DNA of 64,000 bases, taken from NCBI RefSeq assembly GCF_000720255.1, contig NZ_JOJE01000004.1, positions 124,001 to 188,000 on the forward strand. Reading direction: 5' to 3'. This document shows positions 7,492 to 15,573 of this stretch, in pieces. Under the pieces are notes generated by a model. It searched no databases. It saw nothing but the letters and a program-made list of their open reading frames with translations, and was not told the DNA's origin. Within the stretch, counting starts at the first letter, position 1, and the number at the start of each line of letters is the position of its first letter. The DNA comes from Streptomyces griseus subsp. griseus (GTDB lineage Bacteria; Actinomycetota; Actinomycetes; Streptomycetales; Streptomycetaceae). Made by a program: the position numbers and the translations under genes.

Positions 7492-8871
7492 TCAAATCGG
7501 CAGCAACCGCCCCACCAGTGAGCTGAGTTGGCGGACGTTGCGGCACTCGTGCATCTCGATCAGTTCGGCGTAGGCCAGGGCGGCCGAGTCGCCCGTGCCC
7601 CACTGTGCGTGGGGCTCGGGGTTCAACCAGTAGGCCCGGCGGGCCCGTTCGGTGATCCGGCGGACGGCGGGCAGGTTCGGGTCGCTCATGTTGGTGCGGG
7701 CGTCGCCGAGCACGAACACCGTCGTACGGGGGCCGACCGCGGCGCCGTACCGTTCCGCGAACTCGCCCAGGGCGACGCCGTAGTCGCTGCTGCCGTGCCA
7801 GCCGGTGAGGGTGGCCTCGGCGCGGATGCGGGCGCCGAGGCCCTCCGGGTCGGCCGTGCCGTGCGCGAGCAGGCCGGTCACCTCGTCGATGCGGTTGACG
7901 AAGGCGAACACCCGCACCTTGCTGAACTGGTCGTGCAGCGCCTGCACCAGCAGCATCGTGAAGTCGGAGAAGCCGGACACCGAGCCCGACACGTCGCACA
8001 GCAGCACCAGTTCGGGGCGGGCGGGCCGGCGTCGGCGCAGCACGGGCCGAACCGGCACCCCGCCCGTCGACAGCGAGCCGCGCAGGGTGCGGCGCAGGTC
8101 GATCGTGCCGCGGGCGGCGCGCCGGCGGCGGGCGGCCAGCCGGGTGGCCAGCTTGCGGGCCAACGGCTGCACGGTGCGGCGCAGTTCGGCCAGCCGGTCC
8201 TTCCCGGCGTACAGGAAGTCGACCCGGTCGGCGGTGGGGGCCACCGCCCGCCGCGCGATCTCGTCGCGGCCGCGCCGCTCGGCGACCCGGCGCCGCGCCT
8301 CCGCCCCCACCAGGGCGCGGAAGGCCTCGATCCGCCGCCGGATCTCGTCCTCGAGGAGCCGGTCGGTGAACCCCGCCGCGCCCGACTGCGCGCGCACGCC
8401 GTCGCGGACGCGGGCCATCAGCGTCTGCGGCCTGATGCGGTCGAGGGCCTGGTACGACGACCAGCCGTCCGAGCCCGGTGAACTCCCGTACCCGCCGAAG
8501 CCGTCGACCGCCTCCATCGCCAGCCGGCCCAGCAGCGCGGTGTCGTCGGCGGTGAGCGCCGCCACGAGCCGGTCGCGCAGGTCGTCGCGGTCGGCCCGGC
8601 CGCCCTCCGGCGCGCCGACCCCGAGGGGGAAGTACAGGTCGAAGACGGCGTCGAACACGGCCCGTTGGCCCGGTGTGTGCAGCAGCGTCGCGGCGAGCCC
8701 CTCACGCAGCAGCCCGCGGTCGGCCAGACCCAGCGCGGCGACCGCGTGCCCGGCGTCCACGGTCTCACCGGTGCCGATGCGGATGCCGTGCGTGCGCAGC
8801 GCGGCGACCAGAGCGGTCAGCCGCGCCGTCACGTCCGTGGGCTCCGTGGGCGTGGCCGCGTCCGGCGTCAC
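7492..8871 (-). CDS. VWA-domain protein, CoxE-like
   Basis: A 459-aa protein. The N-terminal half is helical and arginine-rich. The C-terminal half holds a von Willebrand A domain with the MIDAS motif CDVSGSVSGFS (about residue 290) and the later DARTNMSD segment. CoxE-like VWA proteins work as metal-dependent adaptors with a MoxR AAA+ ATPase to load cofactors or remodel target proteins. Its GTG start overlaps the stop of the MoxR gene (GTGA), so the pair is co-translated. No target enzyme (for example CO dehydrogenase) lies nearby, so the client is unknown. Confidence 0.88.
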   Translation of the reverse strand: MTPDAATPTEPTDVTARLTALVAALRTHGIRIGTGETVDAGHAVAALGLADRGLLREGLAATLLHTPGQRAVFDAVFDLYFPLGVGAPEGGRADRDDLRDRLVAALTADDTALLGRLAMEAVDGFGGYGSSPGSDGWSSYQALDRIRPQTLMARVRDGVRAQSGAAGFTDRLLEDEIRRRIEAFRALVGAEARRRVAERRGRDEIARRAVAPTADRVDFLYAGKDRLAELRRTVQPLARKLATRLAARRRRAARGTIDLRRTLRGSLSTGGVPVRPVLRRRRPARPELVLLCDVSGSVSGFSDFTMLLVQALHDQFSKVRVFAFVNRIDEVTGLLAHGTADPEGLGARIRAEATLTGWHGSSDYGVALGEFAERYGAAVGPRTTVFVLGDARTNMSDPNLPAVRRITERARRAYWLNPEPHAQWGTGDSAALAYAELIEMHECRNVRQLSSLVGRLLPI

Positions 8872-9725
8872 AGCGCGTCCAGGTCCAGCTTGGCGGCCGC
8901 CTTGAGGACGTCGTCCTGGTGCTTGAGGATCACGCCCAGGGTGTCGCGTACGACGGTCTCGTCGAGGGTGTCCGCGCCGAGTGCCAGCAGGGTGCGCGCC
9001 CAGTCGAGGGTCTCGGCCACCGACGGCACCTTGCGCAGGTCCATCGCGCGCAGCGCGCCCACTACCCGCACCACGGACGCGGCCAGCGCCTCGTCGATGT
9101 CCGGCACCTTCAGCCGGACGATCCGCCGCTCCAGCTCCTCCTCGGGGAAGCCGATGTGCAGGAACAGGCAGCGCCGGCGCAGCGCCTCCGACAGCTCACG
9201 GCTCGCGTTGGAGGTGAGGACCACGAAGGGGCGGCGGGTCGCGGTGATGGTGCCCAGCTCGGGCACGGTCACCTGGAAGTCGCTGAGGACCTCCAGGAGC
9301 AGGCCCTCCACCTCGACGTCCGCCTTGTCGGTCTCGTCGATCAGCAGCACCTTGGGGTCGTCGCCGCGGATCGCGGTCAGCAGCGGACGCGTCAGCAGGA
9401 ACTCCTCGCTGAAGATGTCGGTCCGCGTCTCGTCCCACGACTCCTCGCGGCCCGCGCTGATGCGCAGGAGCTGCTTGGCGTGGTTCCACTCGTACAGCGC
9501 ACGGGCCTCGTCGACCCCCTCGTAGCACTGCAGTCGCACCAGCCGCGCCCCGGCCACCTGCGCCACGGCCTTCGCCAGTTCCGTCTTGCCGACCCCCGCC
9601 GGGCCCTCGACGAGGAGCGGCTTGCCGAGGCGGTCGGCGAGGAAGACGGTGGTGGCGACCGCGGGGGAGGCCAGGTAGCCGGTCTCGGCGAGGCGGGCGG
9701 AGACTTCGTCGACGGACGTGAACAC
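8868..9725 (-). CDS. MoxR-family AAA+ ATPase
   Basis: A 285-aa MoxR ATPase. Walker A GPAGVGKTE is near residue 40, Walker B VLLIDETDKAD near 128, and sensor 1 VLTSNASRELSEALRRRC near 175. The length is typical. It starts at GTG 9725. It forms a bicistronic unit with the VWA protein downstream. MoxR/VWA pairs act as chaperone-like insertases for metal-enzyme maturation or stress resistance. About 70 bases separate it from the NmrA gene stop upstream on the same strand, so a shared transcript is possible. Confidence 0.93.
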   Translation of the reverse strand: MFTSVDEVSARLAETGYLASPAVATTVFLADRLGKPLLVEGPAGVGKTELAKAVAQVAGARLVRLQCYEGVDEARALYEWNHAKQLLRISAGREESWDETRTDIFSEEFLLTRPLLTAIRGDDPKVLLIDETDKADVEVEGLLLEVLSDFQVTVPELGTITATRRPFVVLTSNASRELSEALRRRCLFLHIGFPEEELERRIVRLKVPDIDEALAASVVRVVGALRAMDLRKVPSVAETLDWARTLLALGADTLDETVVRDTLGVILKHQDDVLKAAAKLDLDAL

Positions 9726-9794
9726 CAGGGCCTCCGGTGGTCGCGGGCGGAACAGTGGCCGGGCGACTATCTAAGCGCTTGTTCAGCGCTTCTG

Positions 9795-10655
9795 TCACCC
9801 GGTCGCCGTACCGCCCCCGCGGAAGACCGACGCATGCCGCCGCGCCCAGTCGGCGAAGTCGCGCGGTGCCCGGCCGAGGACGCGCTCCACGTCGGGGCTG
9901 ACGCGGAGTTCGGCGGGGGTCGGTTCGCTGAGGATGTCCAGGGTGGTGTCGACCACCGGCTCGGGCATGAACGCCAGCATCTGCGCCCGGGCCTCCTCGC
10001 GCGTCTGCTCGACGAAGCGCACCGGCTCGCCGAGCGCGGCGGCGATCGCCCCGGCCCGCTGCCGGGGCGTGACCAGGGCCGGGCCCGTCAGCTCGTGGAC
10101 CGCTCCGGCGTGGCCGTCCTCGCGCAGCGCCACCGCGGCGACCTCGGCGATGTCGGCCGGGTCGACCCCGGGCAGGCCCACGTCACCGAACGGCGCGGCG
10201 ACGGTCCGCCGGGAACGGACCGACTCCGCCCACGCGAACGCGTTGGAGTGGAAGCCGCCGGGCCGCAGGATCGTCCACTCCAGCCCGCACCCGCGCACCG
10301 CGTCCTCCATCGCGCGGCCCGTGCCGCCGTGCGAGGCCGACGCCGGCCGGGTCACGACGCCCTGCGAGGACAGCAGCACCACCCGGGCGGCACCGGCCCG
10401 CTTGGCCACGTCCACGATGTCCCGGGGGCTGAGCAGATGGGCGCCGGGCCCACCGTCGTGCAGGAAGACCGCGTGAGCGCCCTCGAAGGCGAGCCGCAGA
10501 CTCTCCGGCTCGGTCAGATCGGCCCTCCGGTGCGGCACCCCGTCCGGCACCCCCGAGACCCCGCGCGACACCGCCGTGACCCGTTCCCCGGCCTCCGTGA
10601 GGGCCCGTACCAGCTCTCTGCCGACGTTCCCGGTCGCACCCGTCACCACGAACAT
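9795..10655 (-). CDS. NmrA-like NAD(P)-binding atypical SDR
   Basis: A 286-aa protein beginning MFVVTGATGNVGRELVRAL, the glycine-rich dinucleotide loop of NmrA/QOR2-type reductases or redox sensors. There is no canonical YxxxK catalytic pair, which is usual for NmrA-like proteins. ATG 10655 is preferred over TTG 10661 because GGGAG lies seven bases before it. It diverges from an HxlR regulator, a very common actinomycete pairing in which the regulator responds to electrophile or quinone stress and controls the reductase. Confidence 0.87.
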   Translation of the reverse strand: MFVVTGATGNVGRELVRALTEAGERVTAVSRGVSGVPDGVPHRRADLTEPESLRLAFEGAHAVFLHDGGPGAHLLSPRDIVDVAKRAGAARVVLLSSQGVVTRPASASHGGTGRAMEDAVRGCGLEWTILRPGGFHSNAFAWAESVRSRRTVAAPFGDVGLPGVDPADIAEVAAVALREDGHAGAVHELTGPALVTPRQRAGAIAAALGEPVRFVEQTREEARAQMLAFMPEPVVDTTLDILSEPTPAELRVSPDVERVLGRAPRDFADWARRHASVFRGGGTATG

Positions 10656-10718
10656 GACCAACTCCCAGCTGTAACCGTGTGGTTGAAGACGGGAGCGACG
10701 CTAACAGCGCGGATATAG

Positions 10719-10728
10719 TAGGTACCTA
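10719..10728. promoter_or_regulatory. Candidate HxlR operator
   Basis: The 10-bp palindrome TAGGTACCTA lies between the divergent nmrA-like and hxlR-like genes and overlaps TATAGT (10714-10719), a good -10 for the hxlR-like gene. HxlR proteins commonly bind GTAC-centred palindromes, so this is a likely autoregulatory site. This is inference from position and symmetry. Confidence 0.5.
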
Positions 10729-10758
10729 GAGGAAAGTGACTTCCCCGGAGGGATGCGC

Positions 10759-11151
10759 ATGACTGGTCATCAGCACGGGGCGTCGTCCACCGCCACCGTC
10801 CCCGAACTCGCCTGTCCGGTCAGCCCGGTGGTCGACATCGTGTTCAGCCGGTGGACCACGCCGATCCTGTGGAGCCTGCACACCTACGGCCGTCAGCGCT
10901 TCGTGGAGCTGGAACGGCGGATCACCGGCATCACGCCGAAGGTGCTCACCCAGCGGCTGCGGCAACTGGAACGCGACGGGCTGGTGGTGCGCACCTACCA
11001 TCCGGAGGTGCCGCCCCGCGTCGAGTACGAGATCAGCGACCTCGGACTCAGCCTCGCCCCACTCTTCGCCCACCTCGCCGAGTGGGCCGCCACCCACCTC
11101 GACAGGGTCGAGAACGCCAGGGAGGCCTACGACGCCGACCCCGCCCACTGA
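10759..11151 (+). CDS. HxlR-family transcriptional regulator
   Basis: A 130-aa winged-helix protein with the HxlR core: CPV..VVDIVFSRWTTPILWSL (about residues 18-40), RRITGITPKVLTQRLRQLERDGLV (about 52-78) and the wing PPRVEYEISDLG. A Cys near residue 19 is where redox-sensing HxlR members (HypR, QorR) place their reactive Cys. The start ATG 10759 is chosen over ATG 10753 because GGAGGG (10747-10752) abuts the latter. It likely represses the divergent NmrA reductase gene. Confidence 0.9.
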   Translation: MTGHQHGASSTATVPELACPVSPVVDIVFSRWTTPILWSLHTYGRQRFVELERRITGITPKVLTQRLRQLERDGLVVRTYHPEVPPRVEYEISDLGLSLAPLFAHLAEWAATHLDRVENAREAYDADPAH

Positions 11152-11177
11152 CCTTGGGCGGGGGCGGTTCACGTCCG

Positions 11178-11828
11178 TCAGACCTCGCCCACCAGCACCA
11201 CCTCCAGCGTGCGCGGGCCGTGCACCCCCTCCACGCGGTCCAGCTCGATGTCGCTGGTCGCCGAAGGACCGGAGATCCACGTCAACGGGCGTACGGGATC
11301 GAGGCGTTCGAGGGCCTGCGGCACCGACGACACCACCTGCTCCGGCACCCGCACCACACAGATGTGGTGGTCGGGGACGAGGGTGACGCGGCGGCGCCCC
11401 TGGTCGGGGCCCCCGTCCAGCACGATGGTGCCGGTCTCGGCGATCGCCACCGCGCACCCGGTGACCACGCTGTCGACCCCGTCCAGCTCGTGCGGGGTGC
11501 TCTCCGCCCGGTCCGCGACCCGCTCGGCGCCCTCCACTGCCGCGAGCCACCCCGGATCCAGACCCGGCGGCACGAGCACCGTCCGCGTGCCCCGTGCGGA
11601 CAGGATTCCCGCGACGGTCGCCGCCAGATCGTCGGCCGTGCAGCGGTGCACGATCGCGCGGTAGTCCGCCAGGTTCTCCGCGAGCAGGTCCACCGTCTGC
11701 TCGACGGTGCGCTCCCCGTGCTCGCGCAGATAGTCCCGTGCCACGGCCCGCTCGTAGGACGCCTCGTCGCCCGGTACGTCGGCCAGCGCGCGTCGCACCC
11801 GGCCCAGGATCCGTTCCCTGCTGTTCAC
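11178..11828 (-). CDS. lutC: LutC/YkgG LUD-domain lactate utilisation subunit
   Basis: A 216-aa LUD-domain protein with TVLVPPGLDPGWL, the glycine-rich ETGTIVLDGG near residue 140 and VTLVPDHHICVV, all typical of LutC. LutC is the non-iron-sulfur subunit of the LutABC complex that oxidises L-lactate to pyruvate in the cytoplasm or at the membrane face. The GTG start overlaps the lutB stop (GTGA). It is the last gene of the operon and faces hxlR with 26 bases between stops. Confidence 0.93.
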   Translation of the reverse strand: MNSRERILGRVRRALADVPGDEASYERAVARDYLREHGERTVEQTVDLLAENLADYRAIVHRCTADDLAATVAGILSARGTRTVLVPPGLDPGWLAAVEGAERVADRAESTPHELDGVDSVVTGCAVAIAETGTIVLDGGPDQGRRRVTLVPDHHICVVRVPEQVVSSVPQALERLDPVRPLTWISGPSATSDIELDRVEGVHGPRTLEVVLVGEV

Positions 11829-13303
11829 TGTCCGCCGTCCTTCCCGCCGCGCGTGCGCTGCCACCAGTCGCGGAACGGCTCCGCCGGCACCGCCGGCAGG
11901 TCCCGCGTCCCGCTCCACGCCTTGCCGGGACCCGGCAGCGCGCGCGGATGGAGCCTCCGGGTGCGGGAGGCCAGCCGCTGGCCGGTACGCAGCGCGCCCG
12001 GCCGGCCCAGCGCCCAGCGCGCCGCCCGCATGGCGGCCCGCTCGGTGGCGTGCCCCTTCGCCGGCTTCAGCACCACCCTGTTGCCCTCCCGCGTCACCGG
12101 GCCGCCCTCGACGACCCGTTCCCGCAGGTGCACCAGCACCTCCGGGATGTCGATGGCGACCGGGCACACCTCGTAGCAGGCCCCGCACAGCGACGAGGCG
12201 TACGGCAGCGAGGCGTCGATCTCGCTCTGGGTGCCCCGCAGTTGCGGGCTCAGGATGGCGCCGATCGGGCCCGGGTACACCGAACCGTACGCATGGCCTC
12301 CGGCCCGCTCGTACACCGGGCACACATTCAGGCACGCCGAGCAGCGGATACAGCGCAGGGCCTGGCGGCCCACCTCGTCGGCGAGGGTGTCGGTGCGGCC
12401 GTTGTCGAGCAGGACCAGGTGGAAGGTGCTGGGGCCGTCGCCGTCGGTGGTGCCGGTCCAGGTCGAGGTGTACGGGTTCATGCGCTCGGCCGTGGAGGAG
12501 CGGGGGAGGGTCTGGAGGAAGACCTCCAGGTCCCGCCAGGTCGGCACGATCTTCTCGATGCCGACGACCGAGATCAGTGTCTCGGGCAGGGTCAGACACA
12601 TCCGGCCGTTGCCCTCGGACTCGACGACCACCAGGGTGCCGGTGTCCGCGACGATGAAGTTGGCACCGGAGATGCCGACCTTCGCGCGCAGGAACTTCTC
12701 CCTCAGGTGAAGCCGCGCCGCCTCGGCCAGCTCGGCCGGGGTGTCGGTCAGACCCTCCGGGGCAGGACGGCCCCACTCGCCCATCTCCCGGGCGAAGATG
12801 TCGCGGATCTCGCCCCGGTTGCGGTGGATGGCGGGGACCAGGATGTGCGAGGGCCGGTCCTTGCCCAACTGCACGATCAGCTCGGCGAGGTCGGTCTCGT
12901 AGGCGTGGATGCCCTCCGCCTCCAGGGCCTCGTTGAGCCCGATCTCCTGCGTGGCCATCGACTTGACCTTGACGACCTCCGACTCCCCGGTCATCTTCAC
13001 CAGGTGGGTCACGATCCGGTTCGCCTCGTCGGCGTCGGCCGCCCAGTGGACGACGCCGCCCGCCGCGACGACCGACTCCTCCACCTGTTCGAGATAACGG
13101 TCGAGATGGCGCAGCGTGTGGTCCTTGATCCGCTTGCCCGCCTCGCGCAGCTCGGCCCAGTCGGACACCTCCGCCACGGCGTTCGCCCGCTTGGCACGGA
13201 TGGTGTGCGTGGCGTGGCGCAGGTTGCCGCGCAGGGTCGTGTTGCCCACGGCCTCGTGCGCGGCCTTCGGAAACGCCGGCATGCCGACGAACGTCCCGCT
13301 CAT
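11825..13303 (-). CDS. lutB: LutB iron-sulfur lactate dehydrogenase subunit
   Basis: A 492-aa protein with an N-terminal LUD domain (about residues 60-290, including DTGTLVVVESEGNGR) and a C-terminal ferredoxin-like region carrying two 4Fe-4S motifs, CIRCSACLNVCPV (about 310) and CGACYEVCPV (about 365). Length and layout match LutB/YkgF. It transfers electrons from lactate toward the respiratory chain within LutABC. ATG 13303 overlaps the lutA stop (ATGA) and its stop overlaps lutC, giving full translational coupling. Confidence 0.95.
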   Translation of the reverse strand: MSGTFVGMPAFPKAAHEAVGNTTLRGNLRHATHTIRAKRANAVAEVSDWAELREAGKRIKDHTLRHLDRYLEQVEESVVAAGGVVHWAADADEANRIVTHLVKMTGESEVVKVKSMATQEIGLNEALEAEGIHAYETDLAELIVQLGKDRPSHILVPAIHRNRGEIRDIFAREMGEWGRPAPEGLTDTPAELAEAARLHLREKFLRAKVGISGANFIVADTGTLVVVESEGNGRMCLTLPETLISVVGIEKIVPTWRDLEVFLQTLPRSSTAERMNPYTSTWTGTTDGDGPSTFHLVLLDNGRTDTLADEVGRQALRCIRCSACLNVCPVYERAGGHAYGSVYPGPIGAILSPQLRGTQSEIDASLPYASSLCGACYEVCPVAIDIPEVLVHLRERVVEGGPVTREGNRVVLKPAKGHATERAAMRAARWALGRPGALRTGQRLASRTRRLHPRALPGPGKAWSGTRDLPAVPAEPFRDWWQRTRGGKDGGQ

Positions 13304-14055
13304 ACGGCCGGTTCCTCCTCCGTGCTCGCCAGGATCTCCGCGATGTGCACCGGCCGCATGCCCGTGCTCAGCCGGGCCATCGTCCCGCCGATGTGCATCA
13401 GACAGGAGTTGTCGGCCGCGCACAGCACCTCGGCGCCCGTCGACTCGGCGTTGCGCACCTTGTCCGCGCCCATCGCCGCCGAGACATCGGAGTTCTTCAG
13501 TGCGAACGTGCCGCCGAAACCGCAGCACTCCTCGGCACCCGGCAGCTCCACGAGCTCCAGTCCCTTGACGGCCTGGAGCAGCCGTCGGGGGCGGTCGCCC
13601 AGCCCGAGCCCGCGCAGCCCGTGACACGTCGGGTGGTACGTCACCTTGTGCGGGTAGTACGCCCCCACGTCCGTCACCCCCAGCACGTCCACCAGGAACT
13701 CCGTGAGCTCGTACGTCTTCGGCACCACCGGCGCCAGCGTGGCCGCGAGACTCTCCCCGCGCCCCTCCGCCCGGGCCCGCTCACCCATCCGCGGATACAG
13801 CTCCCGCACCATCGCCCCACACGACCCGGACGGCGTGACGATCGCCTCGTACTCACCGAATACATCGGAGAAATGCCGGGCGAGCGGCTCCGTCTCGTGA
13901 CGATAGCCGGTGTTGTAGTGCGCCTGCCCGCAGCAGGTCTGGGCCATCGGGAAGTCCACGTCGACACCCAGCCTGGCCAGCAGTTTCACCACGGCACGGC
14001 CAGTGTCCGGATAGAGCGTGTCGTTGACACAGGTCAGGAACAATGCGACACGCAT
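13300..14055 (-). CDS. lutA: LutA cysteine-rich (CCG) lactate dehydrogenase subunit
   Basis: A 251-aa protein with two CCG domains: TCCGQAHYNTGY near residue 40 and ECCGFGGTFALK near 185, plus the intervening YHPTCHGLRGLG. CCG domains bind iron-sulfur clusters in heterodisulfide-reductase-like subunits. It is the first gene of lutABC. A palindrome TCATCGGATGA (14075-14085) sits about 20 bases upstream. Its upstream neighbour on the same strand is rhaB, which connects rhamnose-derived lactate with lactate oxidation. Confidence 0.95.
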   Translation of the reverse strand: MRVALFLTCVNDTLYPDTGRAVVKLLARLGVDVDFPMAQTCCGQAHYNTGYRHETEPLARHFSDVFGEYEAIVTPSGSCGAMVRELYPRMGERARAEGRGESLAATLAPVVPKTYELTEFLVDVLGVTDVGAYYPHKVTYHPTCHGLRGLGLGDRPRRLLQAVKGLELVELPGAEECCGFGGTFALKNSDVSAAMGADKVRNAESTGAEVLCAADNSCLMHIGGTMARLSTGMRPVHIAEILASTEEEPAV

Positions 14056-14074
14056 CGCGGCTCCTCGAGGTCGG

Positions 14075-14085
14075 TCATCGGATGA
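14075..14085. promoter_or_regulatory. Palindrome upstream of lutA
   Basis: TCATC-G-GATGA, a perfect 11-bp palindrome 20 bases before the lutA ATG. FadR-type GntR regulators of lactate genes use short sites of this style (I recall a similar consensus for Bacillus LutR, unverified here). No GntR gene is in the window, so a trans-acting regulator would be needed. Confidence 0.45.
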
Positions 14086-14102
14086 GTGCAGCCTAATAGG
14101 AG

Positions 14103-14129
14103 GAGACGGGCAGGGGGAGTCCCCGTCTC
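14103..14129 (-). terminator. Hairpin at the end of rhaB
   Basis: GAGACGGG / CCCGTCTC arms (14103-14110 and 14122-14129) with an 11-base loop overlap the rhaB stop codon and are followed on the minus strand by a weakly pyrimidine-rich stretch. It may separate rha and lut transcription units or reduce read-through; the T tract is poor. Confidence 0.4.
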
Positions 14130-15573
14130 ACCGTGTGGCGAGACGGGCCTCCGCGGCACGCCAGCGGTCCGTGCCGCCGAGCGGCTCGAACCGCGTGAGC
14201 GGCTGGGTACGGGCGAGCAGGCGCCGCATGTCGGCCAGGTCACCGACGAGGCCCTGCGCCCGGGCCTGCACGAGCACATTGCCCAGGGCGGCCGCCTCCG
14301 TCGGGCCGACCACCACCGGCAGCCCGCAGGCGTCGGCGGTGAGCTGGCACAGCAGGGCGTTGCGGGTGCCGCCGCCCACGATGTGCACCACGTCCACCGG
14401 ATGGCCGGCCAGCCGCTGCGCCTCCTCGATCGCCCGTCGGTGGGCGAGCGCGAGCGAGTCGAGGATGCACCGGGTCACCTCGGCCCGACTCTCCGGCACC
14501 GGCTGCCCCGACGTCCGGCACGCCTCGGCGATCCGCTCCGGCATCCGCCCCGGCGCCAGGAACCCCGGGTCCCCCGCGTCCACCACCGACCGCAGCGCCG
14601 GTACGGCGGCCGCCTCCCGCAGCAGCACGCCCAGGTCCGGGTCGCCCCAGGCCCGTACGCACTCCTGGAGCAGCCACAGTCCCATGATGTTGCGGAGATA
14701 GCGGACCGTGCCGTCCAGCCCCAGCTCGTTGGTGAAGTTGGCGGCGCGGCTCTCCTCGGTCAGCACCGGCGCGTCCAGCTCCAGACCGGCCAGCGACCAG
14801 GTCCCGGTGCAGATGTACGCGAACCGCTCGCCCGTGGCGGGCACCGCGGCGACCGCGGACGCGGTGTCGTGCGAGCCGACCGTCGTCACGGACACCGGCC
14901 CGGTGAGCCCCGTCTCCTCCAGCACCTCCGCCCGCAGCGCGCCGGCCGGATCCCCCGGCTGCCGCAGCGGCGCGAACAGGCTCAGGTCGATCCCCAGCCG
15001 GGCGGCCAGGTCGTACGACCACGCGCGCGTCCGGGGGTCGACGAGCTGGGTCGTCGAGGCGTTGGTCAGCTCGGTGCCCTGCTCGCCCGTCAGCCAGTAC
15101 GACAGTAGGTCGGGAACGAGCAGCAGCCGGCGCGCCTGCGCGAGCTGGGCCGAACCGGCGGCCGCCGTCAGCTGGTACAGCGTGTTGAACGGCGCGTACT
15201 GGATGCCCGTCGCCGCGTACAGCTCGGCGGCGGGCACACTCGCCCACACCTTCTCCGCGACGCCCTCGGTGCGGGCGTCGCGGTAGTGCACCGGGTTGCC
15301 GAGCAGTGCCCCGTCGGCGTCCAGCAGGCCGTAGTCCACGGCCCAGCTGTCGATGCCGACGGAATCCACCTGCCCGGCCGCCCGCAACCCGTCCAGCACC
15401 CCTCGGTACAGCGAGAGGATGTCCCAGCGCAGCCCCTCCGGCACCCGGACCGGCCGGTTGGGGAAGCGGTGCGCCTCCACCAGGTCCAGCGAGTCCGGGG
15501 TCACGCGGCCGACCATCACGCGCCCACTGGACGCGCCGAGGTCGACCGCGGCGTACGACCGCACGCCCGTCAC
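14128..15573 (-). CDS. rhaB: Rhamnulokinase
   Basis: A 481-aa FGGY-type sugar kinase. The N-terminal phosphate loop AAVDLGASSGRVMVG is near residue 8, the central GIDSWAVDYGLLDADG and PVHYRD segments are typical of RhaB, and the C-terminal IVGGGTRNALLCQLTADA carries the adenosine motif. It phosphorylates L-rhamnulose to L-rhamnulose-1-phosphate. The GTG start overlaps the aldolase/dehydrogenase stop (GTGA). It lies in the order rhaI, aldolase-dehydrogenase, rhaB, lutABC on one strand. Confidence 0.95.
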   Translation of the reverse strand: MTGVRSYAAVDLGASSGRVMVGRVTPDSLDLVEAHRFPNRPVRVPEGLRWDILSLYRGVLDGLRAAGQVDSVGIDSWAVDYGLLDADGALLGNPVHYRDARTEGVAEKVWASVPAAELYAATGIQYAPFNTLYQLTAAAGSAQLAQARRLLLVPDLLSYWLTGEQGTELTNASTTQLVDPRTRAWSYDLAARLGIDLSLFAPLRQPGDPAGALRAEVLEETGLTGPVSVTTVGSHDTASAVAAVPATGERFAYICTGTWSLAGLELDAPVLTEESRAANFTNELGLDGTVRYLRNIMGLWLLQECVRAWGDPDLGVLLREAAAVPALRSVVDAGDPGFLAPGRMPERIAEACRTSGQPVPESRAEVTRCILDSLALAHRRAIEEAQRLAGHPVDVVHIVGGGTRNALLCQLTADACGLPVVVGPTEAAALGNVLVQARAQGLVGDLADMRRLLARTQPLTRFEPLGGTDRWRAAEARLATR

